Shown: positions 1 to 10,499 of the stretch, piece after piece
How positions within the stretch are numbered: the first letter of the stretch is position 1
Layout: each line of letters opens with the position of its first letter
From: Zea mays
Taxonomy: Eukaryota > Streptophyta > Magnoliopsida > Poales > Poaceae
Reading direction: 5' to 3'
DNA: 64,000 nt
Assembly (NCBI RefSeq): GCF_902167145.1
Contig: NC_050099.1
Coordinates: forward strand, 10,740,434-10,804,433
The notes under the pieces: model-generated
What the model was told of the DNA's origin: nothing
The model's database searches: none
What the model saw: only the letters and a program-made list of their open reading frames with translations
Made by a program: the position numbers and the translations under genes

Positions 1-395
1 TGGCACTCGGCAAAGAGGCCAATTTTGCCGAGTGTCTGCTATCACGGCCCTCGGCAAAGACGGCTCCAGTGGGCCCCACCGCCAGTCCCTGTGCCGAGAG
101 CTCTCGTAGGCACTCGACAAAGGAGGCTTTTTTGCCGAGTGTCTAGTGGACTGGCACTCGACAAAGAGTCCTCTAGTGGGCCCCTTTGCCAGTCCCTTTG
201 TCGAGTGCCTTGACCACAGCACTCGGCAAAGATGGCTTTACCGGTTCCCAGGTTTCCTTCTTTGCCGAGTGCCATGGTCAGCACTCGGCAAAGATGGCTT
301 TACCGGTTCCTAGGTTTCCTTCTTTGCCGAGTGCCATGGTCATAGCACTCGGCAAAGCTACCCTTTGCCGAGTGTTACACTCGGCAAAGTGACCA
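1..395. repeat. Left subterminal repeat array of the CACTA element, with a 62 bp tandem duplication
   Basis: At least ten copies of the CACTCGGCAAAG / CTTTGCCGAGTG motif or one-base variants, in both orientations. Two 62 bp units (218-279 and 280-341) are identical except for one base and each contain one motif in each orientation, so each unit could fold back. This is the 3' end of the element relative to its genes. Short open frames here are translations of the repeat and are not genes. Confidence 0.85.
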
Positions 396-644
396 GGAAG
401 TCCCTTTTTTTATTTGTTTTTGCTGTTCCATCCAAACAAACAAAAGATATATATCATTCACATCACATTATATATCAATCGCATCACAGAATCAACACAT
501 TTATCATCAACACCATATATATCACAAATATCACCACATAAATCAGGTTTCACAGCACATAAGTCTCACTAAGTATCTCACAAGACCAAGTATAACTAAC
601 ATCACCAACACTCACAAATATAAGTCTGGATCATCACAAAACAG

Positions 645-2680
645 ATCATCAACGAGGTGGGCATCTGGACTCGTTCGGCGAAGGGCTGGACGAAGCGTGA
701 GGGTTGTTCGACGCCGCCGATTGACCCTGCACAGAGAAGAGATTGCATGTGTGAGAACATATGAATATATATCATGCAGTACTAAAATTTTGATACTCAT
801 AGGAGTAGTGAACTCAGCAGGGTCAGCTGTAGGGAACAACGGAGGTGGTGGAGCATGACCCTGTGCGGCGCCAAGGCTCTGCATGTACGCGAACATCTCT
901 GCCATCCTCTTCTCCAGCTCCTCACGTTGCCTCCTCTCATCATCTAGTTGAGTCTGTAATATTTCGCCCTAATGTTACGATAATGCAAAGAGAAGATATA
1001 TAATAATCAATGAACGATGAATAGATAAGGAATAACTTGGAGTTGCTGGATACGATGTTGTGAGCTGTCCTACCGAGGTCGTATGGCTGGGCTCGCGCTC
1101 GTGCTCCTTGCTCGCACCTGAGAGAGAGTGGGAGTGGAGGACGAGTCGATTGCCCCGTCGGCAATCCAGTACCGCCCATGCCTCTTGCCTCCTCCGACCC
1201 TCATGAGGACATCTCCGTCGGTGTCCTCGGTCCTCGGATCGTAATCTGGCCCATGGACCTCCTTGGCCATGGCGGTGTACTCACTGAGGCGGCTATGGAC
1301 GGCGGGGTTGGTGTACGCCTCGGGCCCATCATCCGGGTTGTAGGTGACGTCGGACGTCGCCTTCCCCTTGTGGGCCATAGCATATGCCGAGAACGTGGAG
1401 CAAGGCGCGCCACCATGTGCCGCCGACTGCGAGAAAACCAACGAGATGGTTAGAAATCATGTCTAATCGAAAGTTATATACCTAAATAAAAAAGAGCGCG
1501 TACCCATGCTTCCGCGTATTTGCCCAGGCTGCGGCTGCCTTGATGGTGGGAGGGACCTTGCATCATCAAACGTCGTTCCCGGCTAGCGTTGTGCGCCTCG
1601 TCCCACTCAGCCGAGCACCACATCTGCACCATCTGCTCCCAGCACTCAGGATGCGCGGCGCACCAATGAGGAATCATCTAAAAAAATACAAGTACACGGC
1701 ATATCAGAAGATAAAATTAAGCATATTTAGTACCAATAATAAAGTTTTATATTTACCTGCAAGTACTGGTCCGGAGTCAACGACATGGTTCGGGCGTCCT
1801 TCTTGCTCACCTTCTCCCCAAGGACGGAGCCGTGGTAAGTGATGATAGCCTGGATGCGCGCCTCGTAGTGCATGTCCACGACAATCTTCTTACAGCTCGT
1901 GGTAGCCACCACATCCGCCCTGGCCTCGTATCCAGCCTCGCATCTGAAGAAATCCTACATACAAAGACGATGTATCCATACATTATTTCAAGAATATGCA
2001 ACAAATGCGACTTATTAAACAATATAGTGCGAGGAAGACTTACCCACAGCTCTTGCTTCACCCGCTCCGCCTTGTTGTTGAATTGTCTGTCGTCCCGATC
2101 TACTGCATCGGGGGCGACGGCGTAGTGATCGAAGGTGTATGCTGGGCTCGTCACTCCGGCGTACTCGACAAGTCCAGGGAAGTGTTCCCTGCATAGAAGG
2201 CCGAGGATGCCATTGGGGTTGTGGTCGTGACCCCCTGCAATCTCCAAAACCATCCAAGACCTGTCCAAGTGATTAAGATAAAGTATTAGTTTCTATTATT
2301 AATTTGAACATATAATATGAAAAAGCAGCAACAACATCTAAAGTTACCTACCTCTCTCCATCGGGTCGTATCAACGGACGTCTGTCACGAAGTATGGGTC
2401 GCTGAGGGAGACTCGCGGGACCTCGCAGGTAGATGCTCCTCGAACCTGAGGAGCCAGTACCTGAGACGTCCTGCTGAGCGGCGGCGGCGTCATCGTCCTG
2501 CTGCGCCGCATCGACAACGGCTTGCTGCTCCACCTGCTGCTGTACGGCGTCGTCCTGCTGCGCCTCCTCCTCCGTCCTACGGGTGCTCCTCCTCCCCCTC
2601 CCCCTCCCCCTCCTCGTCCTCGTCCCACCGCCCACCATCTTTGTCCAACAACCTGCAATTAAGAGTAAGCAATTAAGCAC
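645..2680 (-). pseudogene. TNP1 / Transposase_24-like second gene of the CACTA element (multi-exon, decayed)
   Basis: Reading leftwards, coding blocks look like the plant Ptta/En/Spm-type second protein. The N-terminal part (about 2640-2348) is low-complexity, rich in Arg/Gly and then Gln/Ala/Asp. It is followed by about 2268-2040 (FPGLVEYAGVTSPAYTFDHY...), 1950-1757 (CEAGYEARADVVATTSCKK...), 1677-1505 (HPECWEQMVQMWCSAEWDEA...) and 1426-1070 (NPDDGPEAYTNPAVHSRLSE...). A last block near 955-812 has a coiled-coil-like DDERRQREELEKRMAEMF stretch. The blocks are separated by short AT-rich gaps that look like introns. In this family the protein is thought to bind the subterminal repeats. It lies directly downstream of the transposase gene on the same strand. 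Splice sites were not resolved for every block, and no single frame spans it, so I call it a decayed gene. Exact ends are approximate. Confidence 0.65.
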
Positions 2681-2741
2681 AGATAAAAAAATATGTATTT
2701 AGAAACATATGCAAAATAAATGAAATATAGCATTACATCGA

Positions 2742-5700
2742 TTAAAAATAATCTTCATATGTGTCCGGGTTAGCCAGATCATAAGTGTCATCATCATTAT
2801 CAACCATTTCATAGTCAACACCATCTGAAGGCGCAATTTCGTCATTGGCATTGCCTTCAAGCATTTCTAAGTCATTCTCATTTTGCACCTCATCATCCTC
2901 CTCATCAACAACCATTTCAATATCTACTTCCATTCCGATCGCTTCGGTTAAGTCTATCTCAAATCGCCCTTCGAGTCTATCTTCTTGGAAGAACTCTCCG
3001 TCATATGTGTCCGGGTCTAAGTTATAATCTTCATCGTTTGGAACAGGTAATTTATCGTGCGGTGATACCTTATACACAACATCCCAACCCTTAAGATGTT
3101 GTTTCGTTTGGCACGCATATGGAAGATAATACACTTGTGTGGCCTGTTGGGCCACAATATAGACATCGTCTCCTGGTAAGGTGGAATCCTGTCGAATTTC
3201 GACTAGCCCAAGATTAGAATGTGTCCGTCTCGTAACTTCAGGGTCAAACCAATGCCATTTGAATATCACTGGAGTAAGAGGTTTGGAACCATAAAAATTG
3301 AGTTCATATATTTCTTCAATTCTTCCATAATACTCGACCTCGTCAAGCCCGGGCGTAAAGACTCCAGAACACGTGGTTTTTCGATTGGGCCGACTTTGGT
3401 CGTAGCTTGTTGTGCAAAAACGGTATCCATTGACGTCATACCCAGAAAATTTCCTGACCCTATAGGCAAAGCCATTGGCTACTTGTCTCAACTCGGCACT
3501 CATAGACGGCTCTCTTTGGCCCTGCAAGTACAAACACGCTAGATTGTTATATTATTCGCACGTAAGAGCAACTTCAAATGACAAACTAAGCACGTACCTT
3601 ACGTTTAAACCAGGAAACGAAATCGGGCAATCCATTTCCCGCACCCTTCCCAAGAAGGGTATCATATTCCTGTGGAGTTGGGTCCCTTGATCGACGCCAG
3701 AATTCATGAAGAAATTGCTCCATGTATGGCGTCACCTCTTCAAGGTTGGTCAATACATATAGCATGATATGGCGCCACTCTTCATGTCTCAGGGTCTTGT
3801 TGGTCGAACCACTCGCGCTTCCGAGTTGCCCTCGAAAAATGCTGAGGTTCGATTCATTGTCGCCATCATTGTAACGAGAGGGTGGATTATGCACGCTCGG
3901 CAGTTTGTCACCATAGTAAGTTGTTGTGAAGTTTGACACCTCCTCCAGTATGTATGCCTCTGCAATGGAAGCCTCGATTTTGCATTTCTTTCGGATAGTC
4001 TTTAGACATCTCTCGATTGGATAGCACCAACGTCCCTGCACGGCCCCCCCATTCGTGCCTCATACGGGAGATGAAGAATCAAATGCTGCATCGGATTGAA
4101 GAAGCCGGGTGGAAAGATCTTCTCCAGCTTACACAGTAACACGGGTGCCATCCTTTCCAAGTCTGCAATCATGGTCCGAGCTAACTCTTTTGCACAAAGC
4201 TGGCGGAAGAAATAGCTCAACTCTGCAAGCGCTAGCCAGACATGCTCAGGGACATAGCCTCGAACCATCGCCGGAAGAATTCATTCAATCCATATGTGGA
4301 AGTCATGACTCTTCATCCCTAAGACTCACAGAGTAGATAAGTTCACCCCCCTACTAAGGTTGGCTGCATACCCATCAGGGAACATTAACAACTTGATCCA
4401 CTGTAGTACTTCCTTCCTCTGGGCCCTGCTCAGGACGAAATCGGCCTTAGGCCTTCTCCATGTCTTTCCACCACTAGGCGGCTTCATCTCTTGGTTTGGT
4501 CTATCACATAACTCTGGCAGATCCACTCTTGCCTTTACGTTATCCTTTGACTTATCAGGAATCTCCATAATTGTTGCCCAAAGTGCCTCAACGACATTCT
4601 TTTCAGTGTGCATCACGTCAATGTTGTGTGGAAGGAGCATGTCATCATAATAGGGGAGCCGAGTCAAGCCCGACTTATGTGTCCACATATGTTGCTCACC
4701 ATATCCCACAAAACCACCTTCTGGGTTGGCCACGAGACCATCTATCTGTTGGCGAACTTCGGCACCAGTCATCATTGCAGGTGGGCGGTCTGTCACCACG
4801 ACACCTTTCGTAAAGTTCTTGATGTCTAGTCGGAATGCATGGTCAGAAGGGAGAAATTGTCGATGTTTATCGAATGACGAATATTTGCCACCCTTCTTCA
4901 ACCAAATGAACCTAAGAGCTTCCTTGCAAACTGGGCATGGGAACTTACCGTGAACACACCAGGCGCAAAATAGCCCATACGCCGGAAAGTCATGCATGGA
5001 GTACTGGTACCAAACATGCATTTTGAAGTTTGTCTTCGTAGCTCGATCGTACGTCCATACCCCTTCCTCCCAAGCACGGACCAATTCATCAATCAAAGGC
5101 TCCGTGTACATGCCCATTTTATTCCCCGGGTGTCCAGGAATTATCAACGACACGAATATGTTCTGTCTTTGAAAGCATACGTCGGGGGGGAGATTGATGG
5201 GGATAACAAACACGGGCCAACATGTGTATGGGGCAGCGGTCATTCCATAGGGATTGAACCCATCTGTGGCCAGCGCAACACGAACATTACGAGCCTCTTT
5301 GGCTTTCTCATGGTGAATGGCATCAAAGTGGGTCCATGCTTCACCATCGGATGCGTGAACCATCTTGTCAGGATTGTATCGTTTGCCTTTTTTGTGCCAT
5401 GTCATCTGTTTCGTGGATTCCTCTGTCATGTATAGACGCTGGATCCTCGGTATGAACGGAAGGTGGCGTAGGATTGTCACGGGGATGTCGAGCTGCCTCT
5501 TCTGTCCATCACCAGAGTCTACCTCCATGAACCTAGACGATTTACACTTCGGACAGTACTTTGCCTCAGTGTGTTCTTTCCTAAATAGGACACAGCCCTT
5601 CGGACAAGCATGTATCTGCTCATACGTCATCTTGAGTGCACGAAGGAGTTTTTGTGCCTCGTACATGCTCTTTGGCAGAACGTGATCCTCCGGAAGCAGG

Positions 5701-6241
5701 CTGCCAATAATTGTCAACAAACCATCAAAGGCGTCTCGACTCATGCTATACTGCGACTTGAACGCCATTATACGCCCAATGGCATCCAGCTGAGAAACCT
5801 TTGTCTTGTCATGAAGGGGTTTCTGTGCCGCGTCAAACATGTCGTAGAATGCCTTTGCGGTCGCCTCTGGCTCGTCCTCCGTACGTCCTTCGGCGAACTG
5901 TGTCTCGTGATAGTCGTTCAACATGTCCGCTACCCCGCATCAGCATCGTAATCCTCGACGCATTGTCTCACCACCTCCTCTCTCGTGCGATGCGCTTCAC
6001 CATGGAAGATCCACCGAGTATAGTCCGGCGTAAATCCATTCTTCCAAATATGTTCTACCATGACCTTCTTTGTTTTCCTTTTCCTGTTGGCACATTTGCT
6101 GCACGGACAAGGGACTAGACTAGCTCCTTTAGCAGCTTCGCCAAATGCCCGTTCCACGAAAGCATCGGTCTTCCTAATCCATTCAGGGGTGACATCATTA
6201 CGTCGAACGCGGCCCGTGTACATCCACTCACGGTCCTCCAT
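2742..6241 (-). pseudogene. TNP2-like CACTA transposase (Transposase_21), frameshifted
   Basis: This is the DDE-type transposase gene of the CACTA element. The N-terminus (6241-5930) starts MEDREWMYTG and has a CPCSKCAN zinc-binding-like motif typical of the transposase-associated domain. The large block 5924-4326 (532 residues) matches the Transposase_21 core, including an ALATDGFNPYG motif and an NIDVMHTEKNVVEALW motif that should carry catalytic acidic residues, and Cys clusters such as CPKGC and CPKC. Blocks 4268-4002 and 4041-3586 resemble DUF4218 (LPAMVRGYVPEHVWLALAEL), and 3533-2742 resembles DUF4216, ending in an acidic tail. Breaks seen: a frame change in a G run near 5940, stop codons near 4326 and 4278, and a frame change near 4040. 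The gap 3586-3533 may be an intron. Because of these breaks no full transposase can be made from the frame as it stands. Confidence 0.85.
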
Positions 6242-6336
6242 TCTCTAACATATATAACCGAGTATAGTTTAATATAGACATGTAATGCATGTACACTACG
6301 TTCCTACCTTCTAATAGGTGAGGATAGGTCCTAATC

Positions 6337-6545
6337 CCACCCGTGGTTGCGTAGATGGAGTTAGTTTCCATGCTCTACTCCAATCCGAGATAGAATTTCG
6401 GCAGCACCTCCCCGCTGTTCTTCGGATACACGTCCTGGCAGGGAGAGTGTACTGTCCGGAGAACAACAGGGAGGTGACGCCGAAACTCTGTCTCGGACCG
6501 GAGTAGAGCACGGAAACTAACACCATCTACGCAACCGCGGGCTGT
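6337..6545. repeat. Inverted repeat with ~100 bp arms upstream of the transposase start
   Basis: The left arm begins GGTTGCGTAGATGGAGTTAG and runs through CTCTACTCC, TTTCGGC and CACCTCCC. The right arm, read on the other strand, begins GGTTGCGTAGATGGTGTTAG and repeats the same order of words with scattered substitutions. The two arms nearly abut. Because the arms match, both strands give similar short peptides (CVDGVSF...ALL), which are not genes. A transcript of the CACTA transposase from its right end would contain this foldback in its leader or first intron. A third, weaker copy of part of the unit lies near 7290-7310. Confidence 0.75.
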
Positions 6546-7507
6546 CCAAAAAACGTGAACAATTCGAAACTGATACATTTGTAGATATGCAAAGATCTAC
6601 ATATCTACACCGTATCTCTTTCGAACGGGAGACGCCTAACTGGGTTACGTGATCTACGACCATGATGCGGAAATTGAGGTTATACCTAGGGTGACGGTGG
6701 AATCAGGCTAGCGGGGCTGTGGCGGGTTGGTGCAGTGGCGACGCGACGCGGTGCAGGCAGACCTGCAGTGGCTAGGAAGACAAGTATCTTCTCTGTAAAA
6801 AAGAAACACAAGTCTATTAATACAAAAAAATATTGCCAAACTTTGTTCATATGAATTCACATCAACGACCACCATCCTTAGGACCACGCATGCCATCGAC
6901 AAACCTACCACTACTTGTGCCTATCTACCGCTATCGGTTAGTTCTGTCACCAGAGTGGCCATCCGAGCCATGGGCCACACCCATAAGAGTTATGGAGTTC
7001 TCCTATGGTTGTTAAGGTTGGGGAGTTGTCAATCGTGGAAATCTAGCCATGTGTCCATTGTGGTGAGCTATGCCAATGTGGTCTAGTTTGGCCAAGTCAG
7101 AGGTTTCTAGGATTGTTGTCGATGATGGATATGGTGGTTGATGCGTTGGGTAACTCTGGAACCATATGAATACACCGTTATCGTCGTGGTGTGTGTAGGG
7201 TTGGACGAAATACTTGTGCCTCATCGGCTCGGCTTGGCTCGTGACCAGCTCGGTACGGCTCGAAAAAATAAACAAGCATGTCAAAAAAATCGGCAGCACT
7301 TCCCCTGTACGGGGAGGTTTCCAAAACCTGCAAATAGATCTAACAGCACGATGGCTGACACGCACATATACAAACGACACGATGAATGCAAGTCACATCT
7401 AAGTGACATCCATATCCACCATCACAATATATAGAAGTATTTTAATAAACATAGCAAATTCACTATAATGCCCTAAAACTACCGCTAATTCATACCCTTA
7501 TTAAAGA
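6546..7507. other. Non-coding 5' region of the CACTA transposase
   Basis: No convincing gene. Mixed-composition sequence between the foldback and the GC-rich block; it lies upstream of the transposase start on the minus strand and is probably leader, intron or spacer of the element. Confidence 0.4.
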
Positions 7508-7902
7508 CTTACAAAGGAGTGAGGCGCGGCGGCGGTGGGGCGCGGCGGCGGTGGGGCGCGGCGACGGACAGAGCGGGCGGCGGTGGGGCGCTGCGGAGGA
7601 GAGGGTGGGCGGCGGGCGGCGGTCGGCTCACCGGCGGCGGCGTGTCGGGATTTGCGGGCGGGCGGGCGGGCACGTGGGGCGGCCGGGCGCGTGGGGCGGA
7701 CAAGCTGGCGGCGGCCGGGCGCGTGGGGCTGCGCCGACGGCGAGCCGGAGCGTGGGGCGGGCGGCGGTGGGGCGGCGCCGGCGGCGAGCCGGAGCGTGGG
7801 GCGGGCGGCGGGCGTGGCGGCGGTGAGGAGAAGGAAAGGAGAGAAGGAAAGGAGAAGGAAAGGAGAAGGAAGAAGAGAGTCGGACGCGCGCGGGCGGTTT
7901 AG
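7508..7902 (-). promoter_or_regulatory. GC-rich block near the 5' end of the CACTA element
   Basis: About 400 bp composed almost entirely of G, C and short purine runs (GGCGGCGGTGGGGCG and GGAGAAGGAAAGG words), in sharp contrast to its AT-rich surroundings. It lies between the right terminal repeats and the leftward transposase gene. That is the place where maize En/Spm has its GC-rich downstream control region beside the promoter, a known target of cytosine methylation. The regulatory role is inferred from position and composition. The long open frames on both strands come from the GC-rich repeats and have no recognisable protein. Confidence 0.5.
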
Positions 7903-7999
7903 TCACCTTCTTTGCCGAGTGCCGGATCTCGGGCACTCGACAAAGGCGTCTTTGCAGAGTGCTAGCTGTAGAGCACTCGGCAAAGATGTGTTCTACAGA

Positions 8000-9080
8000 C
8001 TTTGCCGAGTGCCAACGGACAGGCACTCGGCAAAGCCGCCTTTGCCGAGTGCTAACTGGACAGCACTCGACAAAGTATATTTTATTTTTTTATTTTTGGC
8101 AACCAAACTTTTTGTGGTGTGTTCCTACACTATGTAGACCTACAAGTACCATTTTCGTACAATTATAAAAGTGTTTTTTATAACTATTAGATTTAGTTCG
8201 TTTATTTGAATTTCTTCGGAAAATTCATATTTGAACTGCAGGTCACTCGAAACTTGGGAAACCGTGCATGCAAAATGATCCTTGTCCTATTTAGCACAAG
8301 TTACGACCGATTCCAGGAGCGGACCGGAAACTTCGAGCAACATGCTCACTAAACATGGTCGTGAACTTGTCATCCACATGTTTAAAAATTGTATAAAACA
8401 CAAACAAAGTCAGAAAATCATGAAACTTGTCCACGTGTCATGATATCATATGTACAGGCTGTGATAAAAAATTGAGAATGTTTGGACAAAGTTGTGAGAC
8501 ACTATGTGTAGAAACCTAAGAGAACTACACATGAAATCATAGAGTTTCAATGTGGATCTCTTAGGTTTGTACACATAGCGCGTCATAGTTTTCTCGAATT
8601 TTTTTCAATTTTTTATCACAGCCCGTACATATGATATCATGACACGTGGACAAGTTTCATGATTTTCTAACTTTGTTTGTGTTTTATACAATTTTTAAAC
8701 ATGTGGATGGCAAGTTCACGGCCATGTTTAGTGAGCATGTTGCTCGAAGTTTCCGGTCCGCTCCTGGAATCAGTCGTAACTTATGCTAAGTAACATGAAT
8801 ATCATTTTTGCATGCACGTTTTTCCAAGTTTCGAATGACCTGCAGTTCAAATCTGAATTGTCTGAAGAAATTCAAATAAACAAACTAAATCTACTAACGA
8901 TTGAAAACTCTGTTATAATTATCCACAAATGATAAATATAGGTCTACATAGTGTAGGAACATACCACAAAAAGTTTGGGAGACAAAATAAAAAATATATA
9001 TATACTTTGCCGAGTGTCTAGAGAATACACTCGGCAAAGCGTCCTTTGCCGAGTGCCCAATATGTGACACTCGGCAAAGA
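8000..9080. repeat. Long inverted repeat (~540 bp arms) in the CACTA terminal region
   Basis: The two halves are imperfect reverse complements about a centre near 8541. Left words such as AACCTAAGAGA, ATGATATCATATGTACA, CGGACCGGAAACTTCGAGC and TGAACTGCAGGTCA recur in reverse order on the other strand between 8545 and 8850. The match continues outward through CCAAACTTTTTGTGG and into the flanking CACTCGGCAAAG motifs. The loop is only a few bases. Transcribed, this would fold into a duplex of roughly 500 bp. Confidence 0.85.
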
Positions 9081-9344
9081 CTGACGGCCGTCAGCCGTAG
9101 ACGGCCGCTAACGGCCCTTTGCCGAGAGCTGTCTTTGTCGAGTGTTTGACTCTCGGCAAAGCAGTCTTTGCAGAGTGCTGGGCTGTGCCGAGTGTCCCGC
9201 ACTCGGTAAATAAGATCTTTACCGAGCGTAGGACTTTGCCGAGTGCGGCGCTCGGCAAAGTCGGCTTTGCCGAGTGCCCGATAAAAAGCACTCGGCAAAG
9301 CCGCCGCCCGCCGGCACTCGGCAAAGAGCCGAATTCCGGTAGTG
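9003..9344. repeat. Right subterminal array and TIR of the CACTA element
   Basis: About a dozen CTTTGCCGAGTG / CACTCGGCAAAG motifs and variants, ending in the terminal inverted repeat whose outermost bases are CACTA on the minus strand at 9344. A small perfect GACGGCCGTC-type palindrome region lies near 9083-9115. Confidence 0.85.
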
Positions 9345-9420
9345 TCTATAGGCACACCAAGGTATTTCAAAGGAAACTTCTTAATAGGGCAGGTAAAAAT
9401 GTCAGTAAATAACCAACATA
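9345..9420 (-). mobile_element. LINE reverse-transcriptase fragment flanking the CACTA insertion
   Basis: The minus strand reads FPLKYLGVPID, the conserved motif just after the RT palm in plant L1 LINEs. The CACTA right terminus interrupts it immediately afterwards, so the CACTA element appears to have jumped into an older LINE copy. The other half would lie left of the window. Confidence 0.6.
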
Positions 9421-9439
9421 GATAAAGCCTATACGATAT

Positions 9440-9680
9440 AAATAACTATTTATGTCGGCTGAGAACCGTAACTAGACGTTGTAAATAAGCTTGTTTACGA
9501 CGGTTAGCCGACGTAAATTACTAATTTATGTCAGTTCTGCATGACCAACATTAACTAAGCTATGACGAATAAAATACATTGAAAAGATAATTTATGTCAA
9601 CTTTTTGGACGGTCGACATAATTTATCTAAACGAATTTACAACATTTCGTATAGCCGACATAAATTAGTTAGTCTTGTTT
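9440..9680. repeat. Small foldback (MITE-like) element
   Basis: The left end ATTTATGTCGGCTGAGAACCG...GTTGTAAAT is matched by the reverse complement of the right end, AATTTATGTCGGCTATACG...GTTGTAAAT. The arms are about 35-40 bp around an AT-rich middle that repeats the TTTATGTC word. No coding capacity. The target duplication and superfamily could not be settled. Confidence 0.5.
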
Positions 9681-10202
9681 ACGATTGGAAGAACAAAAAC
9701 TGCTCATTGCATAAAACCTACAAACATATGCCAAGGTCTCCATCGGCCTCCCCGGCGTTCGTTATTTTGTGGAAGTCCAAATGCTAATTAAAACAGAAAC
9801 TCTTCTTCTGGCTGATCTTACAAGACCGTTTAAATATCAAAGCCATGCTCAAAAGAAAAAAAATATGGAACCAGATTCATACGTGTATGAGAAATGCATC
9901 CTACAAAGAGAAGAAACACTATCTCATCTTTTTCTCAAATGCAGTTTTACGAGAAGATGCTAGCAAATGATTGGAATAGCTCCACCACGAACCTCTAACC
10001 CCCATGTTGCGATTCAGCTCATCACATGACAACTAGCGAACACTTGGAGCATGGAAGTCGCGGCGATAAAGCTATGGTGCATAAGGAATTAATTGTAGAA
10101 ATAATGGTTGGATTTTTGAAAACATCCAACCACAAGCATCCCAAACTGTAAAGCCATGTTGAAGAGAGATGTTTCTCATCTGTCATAGAATGAAACATCC
10201 GG
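9681..10202 (+). mobile_element. LINE/zf-RVT domain remnant
   Basis: The plus strand encodes LYDWKNKNCS...FVILWKSKC and, in a second frame, EKCILQREETLSHLFLKCSF, the Cys/His zinc-binding module (zf-RVT) found at the C-terminus of plant LINE polyproteins. A frame change near 9775 and loss of everything else mark it as a relic. It is opposite in orientation to the LINE fragment at 9345. Confidence 0.65.
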
Positions 10203-10499
10203 CACTACCGGAATCGCGTTCTTTGCCGAGTGTCTAAGACACTCGGCAAAGGCTATTTTACACTCGGCAAAGGCTTTGCCGAGTGAGAACACTCGGCAAA
10301 GATTTCATCGGCAAAGGGTTCTTTGCCGAGTGCTTTTTTCGGACACTTGGCAAAGACTTTGCCGAGTGTCAAAAAGCACTCGGCAAAGAAAAACACTCGG
10401 CAAATTAAGAATCGAAAAAATTAAAAAAAATAGCAAAACATTTTTAAATTCTAGGAACAACTCTCCAACCCTACCCTATTACCTTACCCGTTGCCCTAT

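Larger units (their letters stand above)
1..9344 (-). mobile_element. CACTA (En/Spm) DNA transposon, transposase-bearing, decayed; left end outside the window
   Basis: The right terminus at 9344 reads, on the minus strand, CACTACCGGAATTCGG followed by CTTTGCCGAGTG, which is a CACTA-type terminal inverted repeat. Many copies of CTTTGCCGAGTG or its complement crowd both ends (1-395 and 7905-9344), as expected of subterminal binding sites for the element's own DNA-binding protein. Between them, two transposon genes run leftwards: a TNP2-like transposase (6241 to 2742) and a TNP1-like second gene (2680 to about 645). The left TIR is not visible; the sequence starts within the left subterminal repeats. 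The right flank 9345-9347 is TCT, the expected 3 bp duplication, but its partner is off the window. Both genes are broken, so the element looks non-functional for transposase supply, although its ends may still be mobilisable. Confidence 0.9.

Noticed and set aside
7519..8137. Overlapping 90-200 codon frames in the GC-rich block
   Set aside because: All phases are open because of GC-rich repeats; Gly/Arg/Ala-rich with no domain.
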